From: Cyanobacteria bacterium SZAS-4
Lineage (GTDB): Bacteria; Cyanobacteriota; Vampirovibrionia; Obscuribacterales; Obscuribacteraceae
Length of the DNA: 64,000 bases
Reading direction: 5' to 3'
NCBI GenBank assembly: GCA_018266255.1
Contig: JAFEAT010000013.1
Span: 1 to 64,000, forward strand
The position numbers were made by a program, and so were the translations under genes. The first letter of the stretch is position 1. The number at the start of each line of letters is the position of its first letter. The notes beneath the pieces are model-generated. The model was given only the letters and a program-made list of their open reading frames with translations. It was not told the origin of the DNA and did no database searches. Below, in pieces: positions 1 to 7,901 of this stretch.

Positions 1-51
1 GTCTGTGGGGTAGTGGAGCATATTTTTGAACTGGCTATACTAATTGCATAG
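1..51 (+). CDS. possible 3' end of an upstream gene
   Basis: The first 16 codons of frame 1 are open and end in TAG at 49-51, with a hydrophobic tail (FELAILIA). This could be the C-terminus of a gene starting before the window. The fragment is too short to identify, and the frame could be open by chance. Confidence 0.2.
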   Translation, partial: VCGVVEHIFELAILIA

Positions 52-59
52 GCGGTGAG

Positions 60-256
60 CAGCTCAGTTAAATGTTGGGAGCTTTGGGGCGGGGGGCGAG
101 GCGGAAACGACAGGTCGGCGCTGACCAGAAACCGTAGCAGAGAGCCCGATGCACGTGACGGACTGACTGAAGCGAGCATAAATACTGAGTCCCTTCGAAC
201 GGACAGTCAGGCAGTATCTTAAACACCACCGCAAAGCGATTTGGGTGGTGTTTTTG
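60..256 (+). ncRNA. candidate structured non-coding RNA
   Basis: No convincing ORF is seen here, but several nested stems can be drawn: GGTC/GACC around 113-126, CTGACTG with CAGTCAG, ATACTG (182-187) with CAGTAT (211-216), and GTCC/GGAC inside that. The stretch ends in an intrinsic terminator at 222-255. This suggests an independent small RNA or a structured 3' UTR. I could not match it to RNase P, tmRNA, 6S, SRP RNA or a cobalamin riboswitch by their conserved motifs. Confidence 0.3.
222..255 (+). terminator. rho-independent terminator
   Basis: A 9-bp perfect stem (AACACCACC at 222-230 with GGTGGTGTT at 244-252) is followed by a T run to 255. It ends whatever transcript enters from the left or the candidate RNA upstream, and insulates the ArsR gene at 341. 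Confidence 0.65.
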
Positions 257-340
257 TATGCACATTTTGTGAAAGTGAGATGCTAATATGGAGCCAACTT
301 TCAAAGTTATGGTTTAGCGCGAAGCGCAAAATGGGTTTCG

Positions 341-706
341 ATGTCTGGGAAGAAAAAAAAATCAGACTCGACCAAGGGGTTAGCCGAGCACCGCGAAAAG
401 CTTGTGCATTTTAAAGCGGAGTTTTTCAAAGCTCTCGCCAATCCACTAAGAATTAAAATACTCGACGAACTCCGCGACAAAGAACTTACCGTGTCTGAAA
501 TTCGAGATAGGCTAGATGTTGAAATGCCAAACGTTTCACAGCAGCTCGCCATATTGAAAAATAAACAACTTGTGGTTGCCAGAAAACAAGGCAACAACAC
601 CTACTATTCATGCGTTGATCCGGCGATTTTTGAATTGCTCGATGTCGCGAAAGAAGTGTTTAACAATCAGTTGTTAAATATTCAGAACGCTCTCAAACAC
701 CTTTGA
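341..706 (+). CDS. ArsR-family winged-helix regulator
   Basis: This 121-aa protein is a dimeric winged-helix DNA-binding regulator. A basic Lys-rich N-terminus is followed by the ArsR helix-turn-helix: FKALANPLRIKILDELR, then LTVSEIRDRL and the recognition helix MPNVSQQLAIL at about residues 65-80, and a wing (ARKQGNNTYYSC). The family's classical ELCVCDL metal site is absent; one Cys lies in the wing (YYSC). It closely resembles the ArsR proteins at 15412 and 15751, sharing the SQQL, FxLLDVAK and NxLx tail segments, so the three are paralogues around the Ehr cluster. The signal sensed is unknown. An imperfect palindrome (TTTAGCGCgaaGCGCAAAA) ends about 10 bp before the ATG and may be an autoregulatory site. 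Confidence 0.85.
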   Translation: MSGKKKKSDSTKGLAEHREKLVHFKAEFFKALANPLRIKILDELRDKELTVSEIRDRLDVEMPNVSQQLAILKNKQLVVARKQGNNTYYSCVDPAIFELLDVAKEVFNNQLLNIQNALKHL

Positions 707-778
707 CCATTCTCAAGTTCAACAGAGATTATAAAAATTGGGAAACTCTCGATCCATTCCTAGCCCGGATTACGACTG

Positions 779-1726
779 ATGCCGATCACCGATCTCTGGC
801 AAGTTCTTCTAGAAATTATCGGTAAGAGCGAGGAAGATCCTCTCTTCGTAGAATTACTAGCAGAGCTTGGTGCGCCGAAAATCTCAACAAGTGGAAGACG
901 AAACAGAAGTTTTGATTTTCCCAGATCAGGATTATCGATAGATCTGCGCGACAAAGTCGTAAAGTCCGTTTTTTTTCATTATGGGAGTGCGGCTGTAAAA
1001 GAGGGTTCGTATCAGCCATATTCTGGCAACCTTGCCATCGACGTCAATTTTGGCGATGCTCCATCCGATGTGGCAAACAAGCTCGGTATGCAGCCATCAT
1101 CTTCAGAATATGTCCAGGGTCGCACCAAACATGATGCGCAAGATTTATGGCAAACATTCAAATTCGGCAAAGTCGAAGGAACTTTTATATTCAAAGGTGG
1201 CAACAATCTGTTAGGCTCCGTCTCATTGCACGAACCAACTCCCACGGCGCCTAATAATTACACTGAAGTTGAACAACCGCAGTTTTTCGATAACTTTTCG
1301 AAGTCTGCACTACTCAGCTTACAGTGCGCACGCGCGGAATCGCGCTCGCTGCATCACAACTTTGTCGGCACAGAACACATCCTGTTAGGGATGCTTTTGT
1401 CCGGCGACAACCTCGCGTTACAAGCGCTCAAATTTTTCAAAGTTACACCTGAAAAGGTTCGACACGAGATCATCAATATTCTGGGTGATCGAAAGGATGA
1501 TGTCGGTGAGACTATTGCGTTTACACCCCTGTCGCGAAAGATTCTGCTCGATTCAAAAAATAAGGCGAATTATTTTGAAAGCACTGTTGTTGAAGATCAG
1601 CACATTCTTCTTGCCATGTTGAAAGATGCAGAAGGTGTAGGTCCCCGTGTTCTCGAGAATCTAAAAGTCAACTTCGATTGTCTTGAAGAATCCGTGTGGC
1701 AACTGATTGAAAAGCATCGATCGTAA
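779..1726 (+). CDS. Clp N-domain protein without ATPase
   Basis: This 315-aa protein has two parts. Residues about 1-170 form an unrecognised alpha/beta module (PYSGNLAIDVNFGDAP, LGMQPSS) of the kind seen in immunity-like or lipoprotein DUFs. Residues about 172-315 form a double Clp-N repeat, with SLHHNFVGTEHILLGML and VVEDQHILLAML as the two repeat signatures. In ClpA/ClpC this domain binds adaptors and substrates. No Walker A/B AAA+ module follows, so this is not an unfoldase. It may act as a decoy, adaptor or ClpS/ClpT-like regulator (inference). The start has a weak Shine-Dalgarno sequence. Stop is followed by a 540-bp stretch without a clear gene. Confidence 0.75.
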   Translation: MPITDLWQVLLEIIGKSEEDPLFVELLAELGAPKISTSGRRNRSFDFPRSGLSIDLRDKVVKSVFFHYGSAAVKEGSYQPYSGNLAIDVNFGDAPSDVANKLGMQPSSSEYVQGRTKHDAQDLWQTFKFGKVEGTFIFKGGNNLLGSVSLHEPTPTAPNNYTEVEQPQFFDNFSKSALLSLQCARAESRSLHHNFVGTEHILLGMLLSGDNLALQALKFFKVTPEKVRHEIINILGDRKDDVGETIAFTPLSRKILLDSKNKANYFESTVVEDQHILLAMLKDAEGVGPRVLENLKVNFDCLEESVWQLIEKHRS

Positions 1727-2264
1727 TACGACAGAAATCTATTTCTTGTTAACACCACTGAAAACTTTGACTTAGTCCGCATCGAGCGTATGATGAAATC
1801 TCAAGCAAGTGGTGAACGATAATCGTCAAGCTCTGCACAAAGACACTATCGACTCTTAAAGCAGCTCTGGAGTTTGATTTTGCACAGGCTGATTCATGCA
1901 GACGAACTCAGCAAACACACTTTTGTCTACACCAGCTTTCACGCACCGCTTTTGAAAAATGCCACGACTATCACCGATGCATAATTTTCATCGCTACGTT
2001 GCCTGCATTCAGCGCAGAGAAAATCGTGGACAAGAAAGCGCTGCTGAAACAGATACATGATCTGAAGGCAAAGACTCAGACCGGACCCAACACTATGGAG
2101 ATATGCTACCTCGGCACCTTTATGCTGGTCTGAAGGACTTAAAAAGCCATCGCTTTCGTTATCCAATCATCGAGTCGCCTTGTCCCCTTGAATTAGTGGA
2201 AACCCCATAGCAACTGGATTTTTAAAGAGTACAGTTAAGATCTCTTCAAAACCAAGTTAGCAAC
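1727..2264. other. intergenic stretch, no clear gene
   Basis: A plus-strand frame is open from about 1819 to a TGA at 2131-2133 but lacks an ATG near its 5' end. Its C-terminal half looks protein-like (KALLKQIHDLKAKTQTG), so it may be a decayed small gene. The minus-strand 75-aa ORF in the same place looks random. No terminator or repeat was seen. Confidence 0.35.
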
Positions 2265-3140
2265 ATGCACGAAACAGGCATAGCAAAGAGACATAAGCCA
2301 CAACATTCCTTTGTTATGGCTGGAATCATCTCGCTATCCCTTGTATTCAATTTCGTGATTTTGTCGAACTTTCAAGTTTCCTGCCAACGCATAAAAATGC
2401 TTCACGACCTCGCCTCGTGTAAAGACAAACGCAAGATCTATCTTGCATTAGGCAATCTCTATGTAGAAGCCGAAGAGTACAGCAGAGCAATTGATTGCTA
2501 TCGATTGGCCATTCCAAAACAGTGGAGCAAGGAGAAGTTAGATTCCTTTTGGGTCTGGGGGCGTTTGGACCAAGAAGACTCATTCGATCCGCACATGCAT
2601 GTAGGTTTCGGCGAGGTCTTCGAAAGCTTGGGACAAACAAAACAGGCAGTAATGGAATACAAGCAGTCGTTGGCATTGGCACCATACAACAAGAAAGCAG
2701 AAGAACGGCTAGGCAGTCTCGAAGTGAAGAGTCGAAACGAAAAGGTTTTGCTACAACCGATCTACCAAAAGCTCGAAGCAGATTTAGCTGCGAAGTGGAA
2801 TCCCCCTCCACATTCCGGCTGTCTTGTCACGCGCTGCTATGTTTTCACGGACGAAAATGGACTCGACGTTATCGAATTAGTCGGCAAAAGCGGTTCCAAT
2901 GAACACGATCGATCTGCCCTTGCTGTCCTTAAGTCTTTACCGTACAAAGATTTTGCTATTTTTCGACTTACGGGAATATACGATTTCGGCTGCATGTCCG
3001 AAGGGCAAGAAAAAACTATAACCTTCATGAGCTTAGGTGCATTCAACAAAGTTGAAACAACAGAGAATGAACAGATAATTGCATACATCGAAAGACTCGT
3101 ACAATCTTTCAAAAAGCAAACTGGAGCGCTTCGTCTTTGA
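2265..3140 (+). CDS. membrane-anchored TPR protein with TonB-C-like domain
   Basis: The 291-aa protein has one N-terminal membrane segment (about residues 18-38, SFVMAGIISLSLVFNFVILS). Two to three TPR-like helical pairs follow at about 55-150 (LGNLYVEAEEYSRAIDCYRLA; FESLGQTKQAVMEYKQSLAL). The C-terminal portion (about 165-235) resembles a TonB/TolA C-terminal domain: a YQKLEADLAAKWNPP entry helix, then a strand-rich part and the DRSALAVLKSLPY helix. Such proteins are common in this lineage and probably act in the periplasm or cell envelope. The ATG has a weak ribosome site. Its 3' end overlaps the minus-strand ORF at 3109-3405. Confidence 0.65.
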   Translation: MHETGIAKRHKPQHSFVMAGIISLSLVFNFVILSNFQVSCQRIKMLHDLASCKDKRKIYLALGNLYVEAEEYSRAIDCYRLAIPKQWSKEKLDSFWVWGRLDQEDSFDPHMHVGFGEVFESLGQTKQAVMEYKQSLALAPYNKKAEERLGSLEVKSRNEKVLLQPIYQKLEADLAAKWNPPPHSGCLVTRCYVFTDENGLDVIELVGKSGSNEHDRSALAVLKSLPYKDFAIFRLTGIYDFGCMSEGQEKTITFMSLGAFNKVETTENEQIIAYIERLVQSFKKQTGALRL

Positions 3141-3405
3141 CTAGACAAACGAAATTTTTAGCAGCATTGCTTGCAGCACGCTCGGAAACAAATGCAGTGG
3201 CTACAAAAATCATCGTATGCTTGCTAGCTTTGAGCCGCAATGCCTGCGCAAGAGCTAACAACCAACTTACAAAGATTCCGAAAACATGCGGGTCGCTGTT
3301 GGCTGCTCGCAAGATCATATGACTTACTAGATACGAAACCAGCTCGCCGCAAAACAGCGCAAGCAGCAAAATAGCAAATCGTTCGAAATTCTCTATCAAT
3401 TTCAA
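3109..3405 (-). CDS. small predicted membrane protein
   Basis: This 98-aa ORF starts at a TTG with GGAGAAGG about 13 nt upstream. It has two to three hydrophobic stretches (FAILLLALFCGELVSYLVSH; VFGIFVSWLLALAQAL; HTMIFVATAFV), which is unusual for a chance reading frame. Its last codons overlap the convergent TPR gene by 32 bp. No family is recognised, and the overlap and rare start codon keep confidence moderate. Confidence 0.45.
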   Translation of the reverse strand: MKLIENFERFAILLLALFCGELVSYLVSHMILRAANSDPHVFGIFVSWLLALAQALRLKASKHTMIFVATAFVSERAASNAAKNFVCLVKDEALQFAF

Positions 3406-3496
3406 TTCCGATCCAAACCTTCTCCCGCTGTACGCTTAATCTCTTCTGAAGCACGGATCAGTACAATAATAGAGAGGAAGTGGCACGAGGGTAGTG

Positions 3497-4288
3497 ATGA
3501 GCGCGATAGACATACAGCGAGAAATACTTACCAACGCGCTTAGGCTGAGTTGCGAAGATAAAGATGCGGCCGGTGTTCTCAAATCGGCACAGCAACTCCA
3601 TCAATTGTTTCCCGACCTGCTTCCTGACCAATCTTTGAAGTATGAGTGCATAGATTGCTACAAAGTGCTCAATGTCATTAACGATGCTCCAAAATCGGTG
3701 GTGATTGCAAACTACTTTCGAGCCGTCAAAAAATTTCTGAGAGCCAAAAAAGTTAAGGAGCACCGCCGAGAATACTTTTCCTTACTTGATGCAGGCACTA
3801 TTCTCTGCAATAAACGCTTGCGTTTAAGCCACGATCTGGTCGTAGCCAGAGATTGGCTGGTAGAACATGCCGAATGTTTTAGCGTGACTCCAATAAACGT
3901 CGGACCTCTACCAGACTTGGTCGCGGTGCTCAAACTAACGGCGGTGATCAATGACTTAGAGGTTCAAGCTCTCTTGAATCAAATGCAAATGGCACCCGCT
4001 GAGTGCGTAGAGGATCTCCTATTGAGCGCTGGCTATCTGACAGCAAAACAACTAGAGTGGCTCAAGGCAAAGTTGAGTAGCTATAACATGCAGCGATGCT
4101 CAGCTTCGCAATGGACTGAGCAACCCGACTGGCCGTTTGGCGGCGGACCTATCCAGGGACCAGGACAATCACCTAACGACCTCGGACCATTCGATCCATC
4201 TCGCGTACCGCGCAATCCTTTACCAACCAGCGGCGCAGGATCAATCGAACTTCCGCTTCCTAAGTCACACGACGACAACGACTGCTAG
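3497..4288 (+). CDS. hypothetical helical protein with Pro/Gly-rich tail
   Basis: About 263 aa. Residues 1-195 are mainly helical. Residues about 175-195 (LLLSAGYLTAKQLEWL) resemble the helix pair of MshEN-like/GSPII-E N-terminal modules, which are also suggested in the gene at 16250. The last 60 residues are low complexity, rich in Pro, Gly and Asp (GGGPIQGPGQSPNDLGPF). There is no signal peptide or membrane segment. A GTG three bases upstream is an alternative start; a GAGG sequence precedes both. Function unknown. Confidence 0.6.
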   Translation: MSAIDIQREILTNALRLSCEDKDAAGVLKSAQQLHQLFPDLLPDQSLKYECIDCYKVLNVINDAPKSVVIANYFRAVKKFLRAKKVKEHRREYFSLLDAGTILCNKRLRLSHDLVVARDWLVEHAECFSVTPINVGPLPDLVAVLKLTAVINDLEVQALLNQMQMAPAECVEDLLLSAGYLTAKQLEWLKAKLSSYNMQRCSASQWTEQPDWPFGGGPIQGPGQSPNDLGPFDPSRVPRNPLPTSGAGSIELPLPKSHDDNDC

Positions 4289-4313
4289 CACCTTGTCCGG
4301 AGACTCAAATTAG

Positions 4314-5086
4314 TTACTCTTTTTCGGCTAGCAACAGGATGCGGTCCGATCCCAGCTCATATGGATCATAGTCCAGCGAGCCGAACAAATCGCAGACGTT
4401 GAAACCAGCTTTCGATAGCATCGAGCAAACTTCGCCAGAAGTGTAGATCCAGTGTGTGGCACTACGTGATTCTTCTTTACCATCGCGTATGAAAGTGTAG
4501 TCAGTCTGCACGCAGCTTTCGCGAGGGTCGTATTGATTTTCAATGAGCATGTACATATCACCAACACGCACCCATTCGCGCTCAGCTCCGTTTACGAGAA
4601 ATGTTTCTGCAAACATGATGCTTTCGAGCACAAACTTTGCACCAGGCTTCAGGCATTCACCTAGTGATTTGAACATCTGTTCGGTGCCTGTACGATTGAA
4701 ATAACCGAAGCTGTTACCGAAACAGAAAGCACCATCGAACTTGTTTTTAAACGAAACCTTCCTCATGTCACCGTGAACAAATTGAATGGCACTGCCCTTG
4801 AGCTTAGCTGACTTCACCGTTTTTGTACCGTCATCCAAGAATTCCTGGCAGTAGTCTAGCCCTGTCATCTTATAACCAGCTTGCACCATCGGCAGTGTCA
4901 ATCGACCATCACCACAGGCAACATCGAGAAGATGAGCGCCATCTGCAAGACCAAAGGCTTCCTGTAGAAAAGCGCACTCGCGTTCTGTTTGTCTTCAGTT
5001 TTTGCCTGCCGCCAAAGATCTAACGCTGCACCCGAAAAGAAACTTTTGAACCAGTCGTCATTAGAGGGAATAGATTTACTTACCAT
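4314..5086 (-). pseudogene. SAM-dependent methyltransferase broken by a frameshift
   Basis: Two minus-strand frames together give one class I methyltransferase. The upstream frame from ATG 5086 encodes the N-terminus (DWFKSFFSGAALDLWRQA), typical of this family. At about 4980-4990 the frame must shift by one base to continue as ECAFLQEAFGL and then the SAM-binding motif I HLLDVACGDGRLTLPM. Motif II (MTGLDYC), a HGDMRKV motif and a FCFGNSFGYF motif IV follow to the stop at 4314. Without the shift the downstream piece would begin at an internal ATG (4901) and lose motif I. This is either a true pseudogene by single-base loss or a sequencing or assembly error. The substrate is unknown. Confidence 0.85.
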
Positions 5087-5164
5087 TTTTCTGCTTGTTG
5101 TTCACTCACCGCAACTGGTGGCATATTCAACGATATGATAGCAGGCTGTTGCTCAATTTCCGAA

Positions 5165-6313
5165 TCAGGAGCGGTTAGCATTCGATACAGCAAGTGACGA
5201 ATACAAGAGGTAGAATTGCTGTTGGTTTGCAGAACTTGATGGCGATTCGCTCATGCCAGTAAGGCACTCATGAATAGCTTCTTCGGTGCGACCCAACTTG
5301 GAGCAAATGACTGCCAGTCTATATTTAGAATCGAAATCTTTTGGATTAGAAGCAATAGCAGCGCGGTACTTAGACACGAGAGTGTTGTCTACCTCGTTCG
5401 AAGCGCTCTGAGATTGCATGTGCGCTGCGTGTTCCATTGCCAAACGATCTGCTGGCAGCAATACAGTTAGTTTTTGCAAAGCGTCATATTGTGCAAGCGC
5501 CTCAGAGGGTCTTCCCGCCTGTATGAGGGCATATCCCAGATATCGTCTGCTGGATGGGTCATTGCTATCGCGTCTGACTGCCTCAGTGAGGATCACGATT
5601 GACTCTTGCGCACCACCGCTGCGCAACTTTTGATAGCCGCTCTTAACCAGATCGGATGTGGTGATGCTAGTGAGATCAATATGGTCTGACGAAGCAGCAG
5701 GCGAGTCCTTTATCGGCCGGTTCTGTTCCGTTGAAGACAACGCTGCTGACGCCTGAGCGACAGCGATCAAGTCGCTAGTTTTATGAGCGCCGTCGACTGA
5801 TCCGTTACTGAAGACGCCGGCTGTGGCTGCAACTGGTATGGCACTGCTGCGCACGTTTGCAATCGAATTGCGGGAGCCTGTAGCAGAATCAGAATGCTTA
5901 GGTAACACCTGCTGATGTCCGTCGATCGCTGCCTGCTGACTCAAAAATGAGCAACTTATCTGCCCTGCTAATAAAATTACGAACAGGGCTGCTGATGATG
6001 CGGCAAGTTTCAAACCGATAGAAGAATTCCTACTCTCTGCTTTGCAATTGTCGCTCTGAATGAGTGATCCAGCAGAACGCTTCGATAATGATGATGACGA
6101 TTTCGAAGTCGTTTTGCGAAGAAAGCCGTTTCGGATGGTCTTCTCTTGTTGAGAAATGAACTGGCTCCGATTTGTAGGCTGTGCAGCTGTAGGTCGTTGA
6201 GTCAGGTTATGAATGGACTGTTCGCGTGTCTTCTGAGCAAAATTTGGGGATGAGGCTGGAGCAAATTTATTAGTAAAGGAAGGAGCAAAGCCGCTCGACA
6301 AATAGTCTTGCAT
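5165..6313 (-). CDS. TPR protein with internal membrane anchor
   Basis: The 382-aa protein has a low-complexity Ser/Gln/Asn-rich cytoplasmic N-terminus (1-100), one membrane segment (about 102-124, LAASSAALFVILLAGQISC), a disordered Ser/Ala-rich linker and a C-terminal TPR region (about 215-370). TPR-like units include DLVKSGYQKLRSGGAQESI, RRYLGYALIQAGRPSEALAQ and RLAVICSKLGRTEEAIHECL. The architecture suggests a scaffold at the outer face of the inner membrane. It starts at ATG 6313. The neighbours give no function. Confidence 0.7.
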   Translation of the reverse strand: MQDYLSSGFAPSFTNKFAPASSPNFAQKTREQSIHNLTQRPTAAQPTNRSQFISQQEKTIRNGFLRKTTSKSSSSLSKRSAGSLIQSDNCKAESRNSSIGLKLAASSAALFVILLAGQISCSFLSQQAAIDGHQQVLPKHSDSATGSRNSIANVRSSAIPVAATAGVFSNGSVDGAHKTSDLIAVAQASAALSSTEQNRPIKDSPAASSDHIDLTSITTSDLVKSGYQKLRSGGAQESIVILTEAVRRDSNDPSSRRYLGYALIQAGRPSEALAQYDALQKLTVLLPADRLAMEHAAHMQSQSASNEVDNTLVSKYRAAIASNPKDFDSKYRLAVICSKLGRTEEAIHECLTGMSESPSSSANQQQFYLLYSSLAVSNANRS

Positions 6314-6397
6314 ATCGATTCACCCATATCTTGAGGATGGCTAGATACTAACAAGGCGTTTGTGAATAATTCCGGTATGCCCTAAAAGCCACCCCTG

Positions 6398-6599
6398 TCA
6401 TGCACGGAGCTGACACCGACCCACCAACATGGTGACCAAAACAGCAATGCCCCAGGCCAACATAAAGGCTGAACCCATAAGACTCCAGAAGTGTAGGTGA
6501 ATTAAATCGTCAAGCTGCCAGTCTCGGGGATTTGAGGTGCGGTAGACCACTCTTACGGTCTCTCCATACCCTATACCAGGCCACTGTTCAACCGCGGCT
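6398..6599 (-). pseudogene. C-terminal remnant of a DUF3592-like membrane protein
   Basis: A minus-strand frame reads WPGIGYGETVRVVYRTSNP, then a membrane segment (FWSLMGSAFMLAWGIAVLVTM) and a stop at 6398-6400. The GxxVxVxYxxxNPxxW pattern followed by a C-terminal membrane helix is the end of DUF3592 proteins. The first part of such a protein is absent: the frame is closed just upstream, inside the 3' end of the DUF1990 gene. It therefore looks like a truncated remnant, or a tiny gene starting at an internal GTG. Confidence 0.5.
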
Positions 6600-7181
6600 G
6601 TCGTTCAACGTTTTCATCACAGCCAAAGACTGTTTGCGAAAGCGATCTTGAATCAGAATTGCCAGTGGCCAGAACAGCGCAACTAAACGATGGTTTGGTC
6701 TTGAATAAGCAAGTATTTGATAAGTAACAGAATCAGACAATTTATCCCACTCAAGGATAAAACTCTCCTCGCCTTGTTCAACATGGCTGGGCAGCGTGCC
6801 GTAGGCATACCCAAATCGGCTCTTCTCCTCTGACCATTCATCAATCGTGTAAATGATTCGGCAAGCATTCACCGACCACATAATGAAATGATTGGCACCA
6901 ACTACCAGTGTCGTATTTGGTGCTACAGGTGGCTGCGGTGGATACAGCTCAATCCAATCCATACTTAAGTGGTGCCATGATTTAATTTGGTCAACGGCAG
7001 TAATGAAAGCAGCTTCTCCTGTGCCCAATGTTGTCTGAACAAAGTGCTTACGATATCGCGGATCCGAGTGGTCCTTCCCCAGACGAGTCATCTCAATGCC
7101 CGGGTAGCGCACCCCTAACTGCGATTGTTCCAAAAGGAAATCGCTCAACTGCGTTTCAGTTGGTTTGTATCTCAGCAACAC
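6588..7181 (-). CDS. DUF1990 family protein
   Basis: This 197-aa protein matches the DUF1990 pattern: a YPGIEMTRLGKDHSDPRYRK-like N-terminal section, a middle LGTGEAAFITAVDQIKSW segment, and a C-terminal YGTLPSHVEQGEESFILEW strand region before a closing helix. The family is widespread and uncharacterised. The start is taken as GTG 7181, with AGGGAAG about 10 nt upstream. Its 3' end overlaps the frame of the DUF3592-like remnant. Confidence 0.8.
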   Translation of the reverse strand: MLLRYKPTETQLSDFLLEQSQLGVRYPGIEMTRLGKDHSDPRYRKHFVQTTLGTGEAAFITAVDQIKSWHHLSMDWIELYPPQPPVAPNTTLVVGANHFIMWSVNACRIIYTIDEWSEEKSRFGYAYGTLPSHVEQGEESFILEWDKLSDSVTYQILAYSRPNHRLVALFWPLAILIQDRFRKQSLAVMKTLNDSRG

Positions 7182-7271
7182 CTTAGATCTTCCCTGGCAG
7201 CATAACTAAGAACCACCTCAGCAGGTAAGTACCGCGCATGCAATTTGTCAAGCAAATGCAGCGACAGCCAA

Positions 7272-7694
7272 TTACATCCTTTCAGTATCAGGCAACAACA
7301 ACGCAAAGCAAAGTGCAAACAAACCCATACACAAATCCAGCGAAGCAATGTGCTTCTGTTTGCGCATGGTAAGCAAATTCAAAATAATGCCGAACATCAA
7401 TCCCGAAAAAAGCGAGCTGCCAATGCGAGGCTTTTTAATAGTAACAACTCCGATGGCAACCTCGGCTACACCAGCGCACCTCATCGCATTTTTTGGCGAC
7501 ATAGGCAAAATTGGTTTGATCAGAGGCGAAATGTACTGCTCCCAGTCAGTGATCAAATTGAAGTACTTGTCAATGCCCGCCACTAACGGCACGCCAACAA
7601 ATATAAGATGCATCAATTTGAAAACAAAGCGCTGCTTCAGCCTGGTCGGCACTGGTGGTCTTTCTTTAACGTCTTTAGGTTTGGACTTTTTCAC
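7272..7694 (-). CDS. DoxX-like integral membrane protein
   Basis: The 140-aa protein has four predicted membrane helices and the family-like pattern GIDKYFNLITDWEQYISP followed by a GVAEVAIGVV helix. It resembles small DoxX/DUF4395-like proteins that pair a conserved charged loop with four helices. It starts at GTG 7694 with GGAAG upstream. It sits 207 bp downstream of the Ehr operon on the same strand and may be read through from it. A role is not known. Confidence 0.6.
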   Translation of the reverse strand: MKKSKPKDVKERPPVPTRLKQRFVFKLMHLIFVGVPLVAGIDKYFNLITDWEQYISPLIKPILPMSPKNAMRCAGVAEVAIGVVTIKKPRIGSSLFSGLMFGIILNLLTMRKQKHIASLDLCMGLFALCFALLLPDTERM

Positions 7695-7901
7695 TAAATT
7701 TTACTTCCGTATCCAAGTGTCTATGCTGAACATTTCAACGCGCGGATGCATCCGTGCGCTACCAGTCCCGAGTTGAGACGATAATTTTAGTTAGCTGTTC
7801 CCTGGATTGCAAAGCTCTGCCGCTACGGGGAAGGTCGGAACTTGTTCAATAAAACTGAACTACGAGCAAGCTCAGTGGCATTACAGGCAGTGCCATATCA
7901 T

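Noticed and set aside
68..304. 78-aa minus-strand ORF
   Set aside because: Its composition looks random and it crosses the terminator hairpin at 222-255.
2495..2902. 135-aa plus-strand ORF
   Set aside because: It is a shadow inside the TPR/TonB-C gene, with Arg-rich random composition.
7865..7900. TGGCA/TGCCA hairpin after the Ehr operon as terminator
   Set aside because: Only 5 bp pair around a 10-nt loop and there is no T run on the minus strand.
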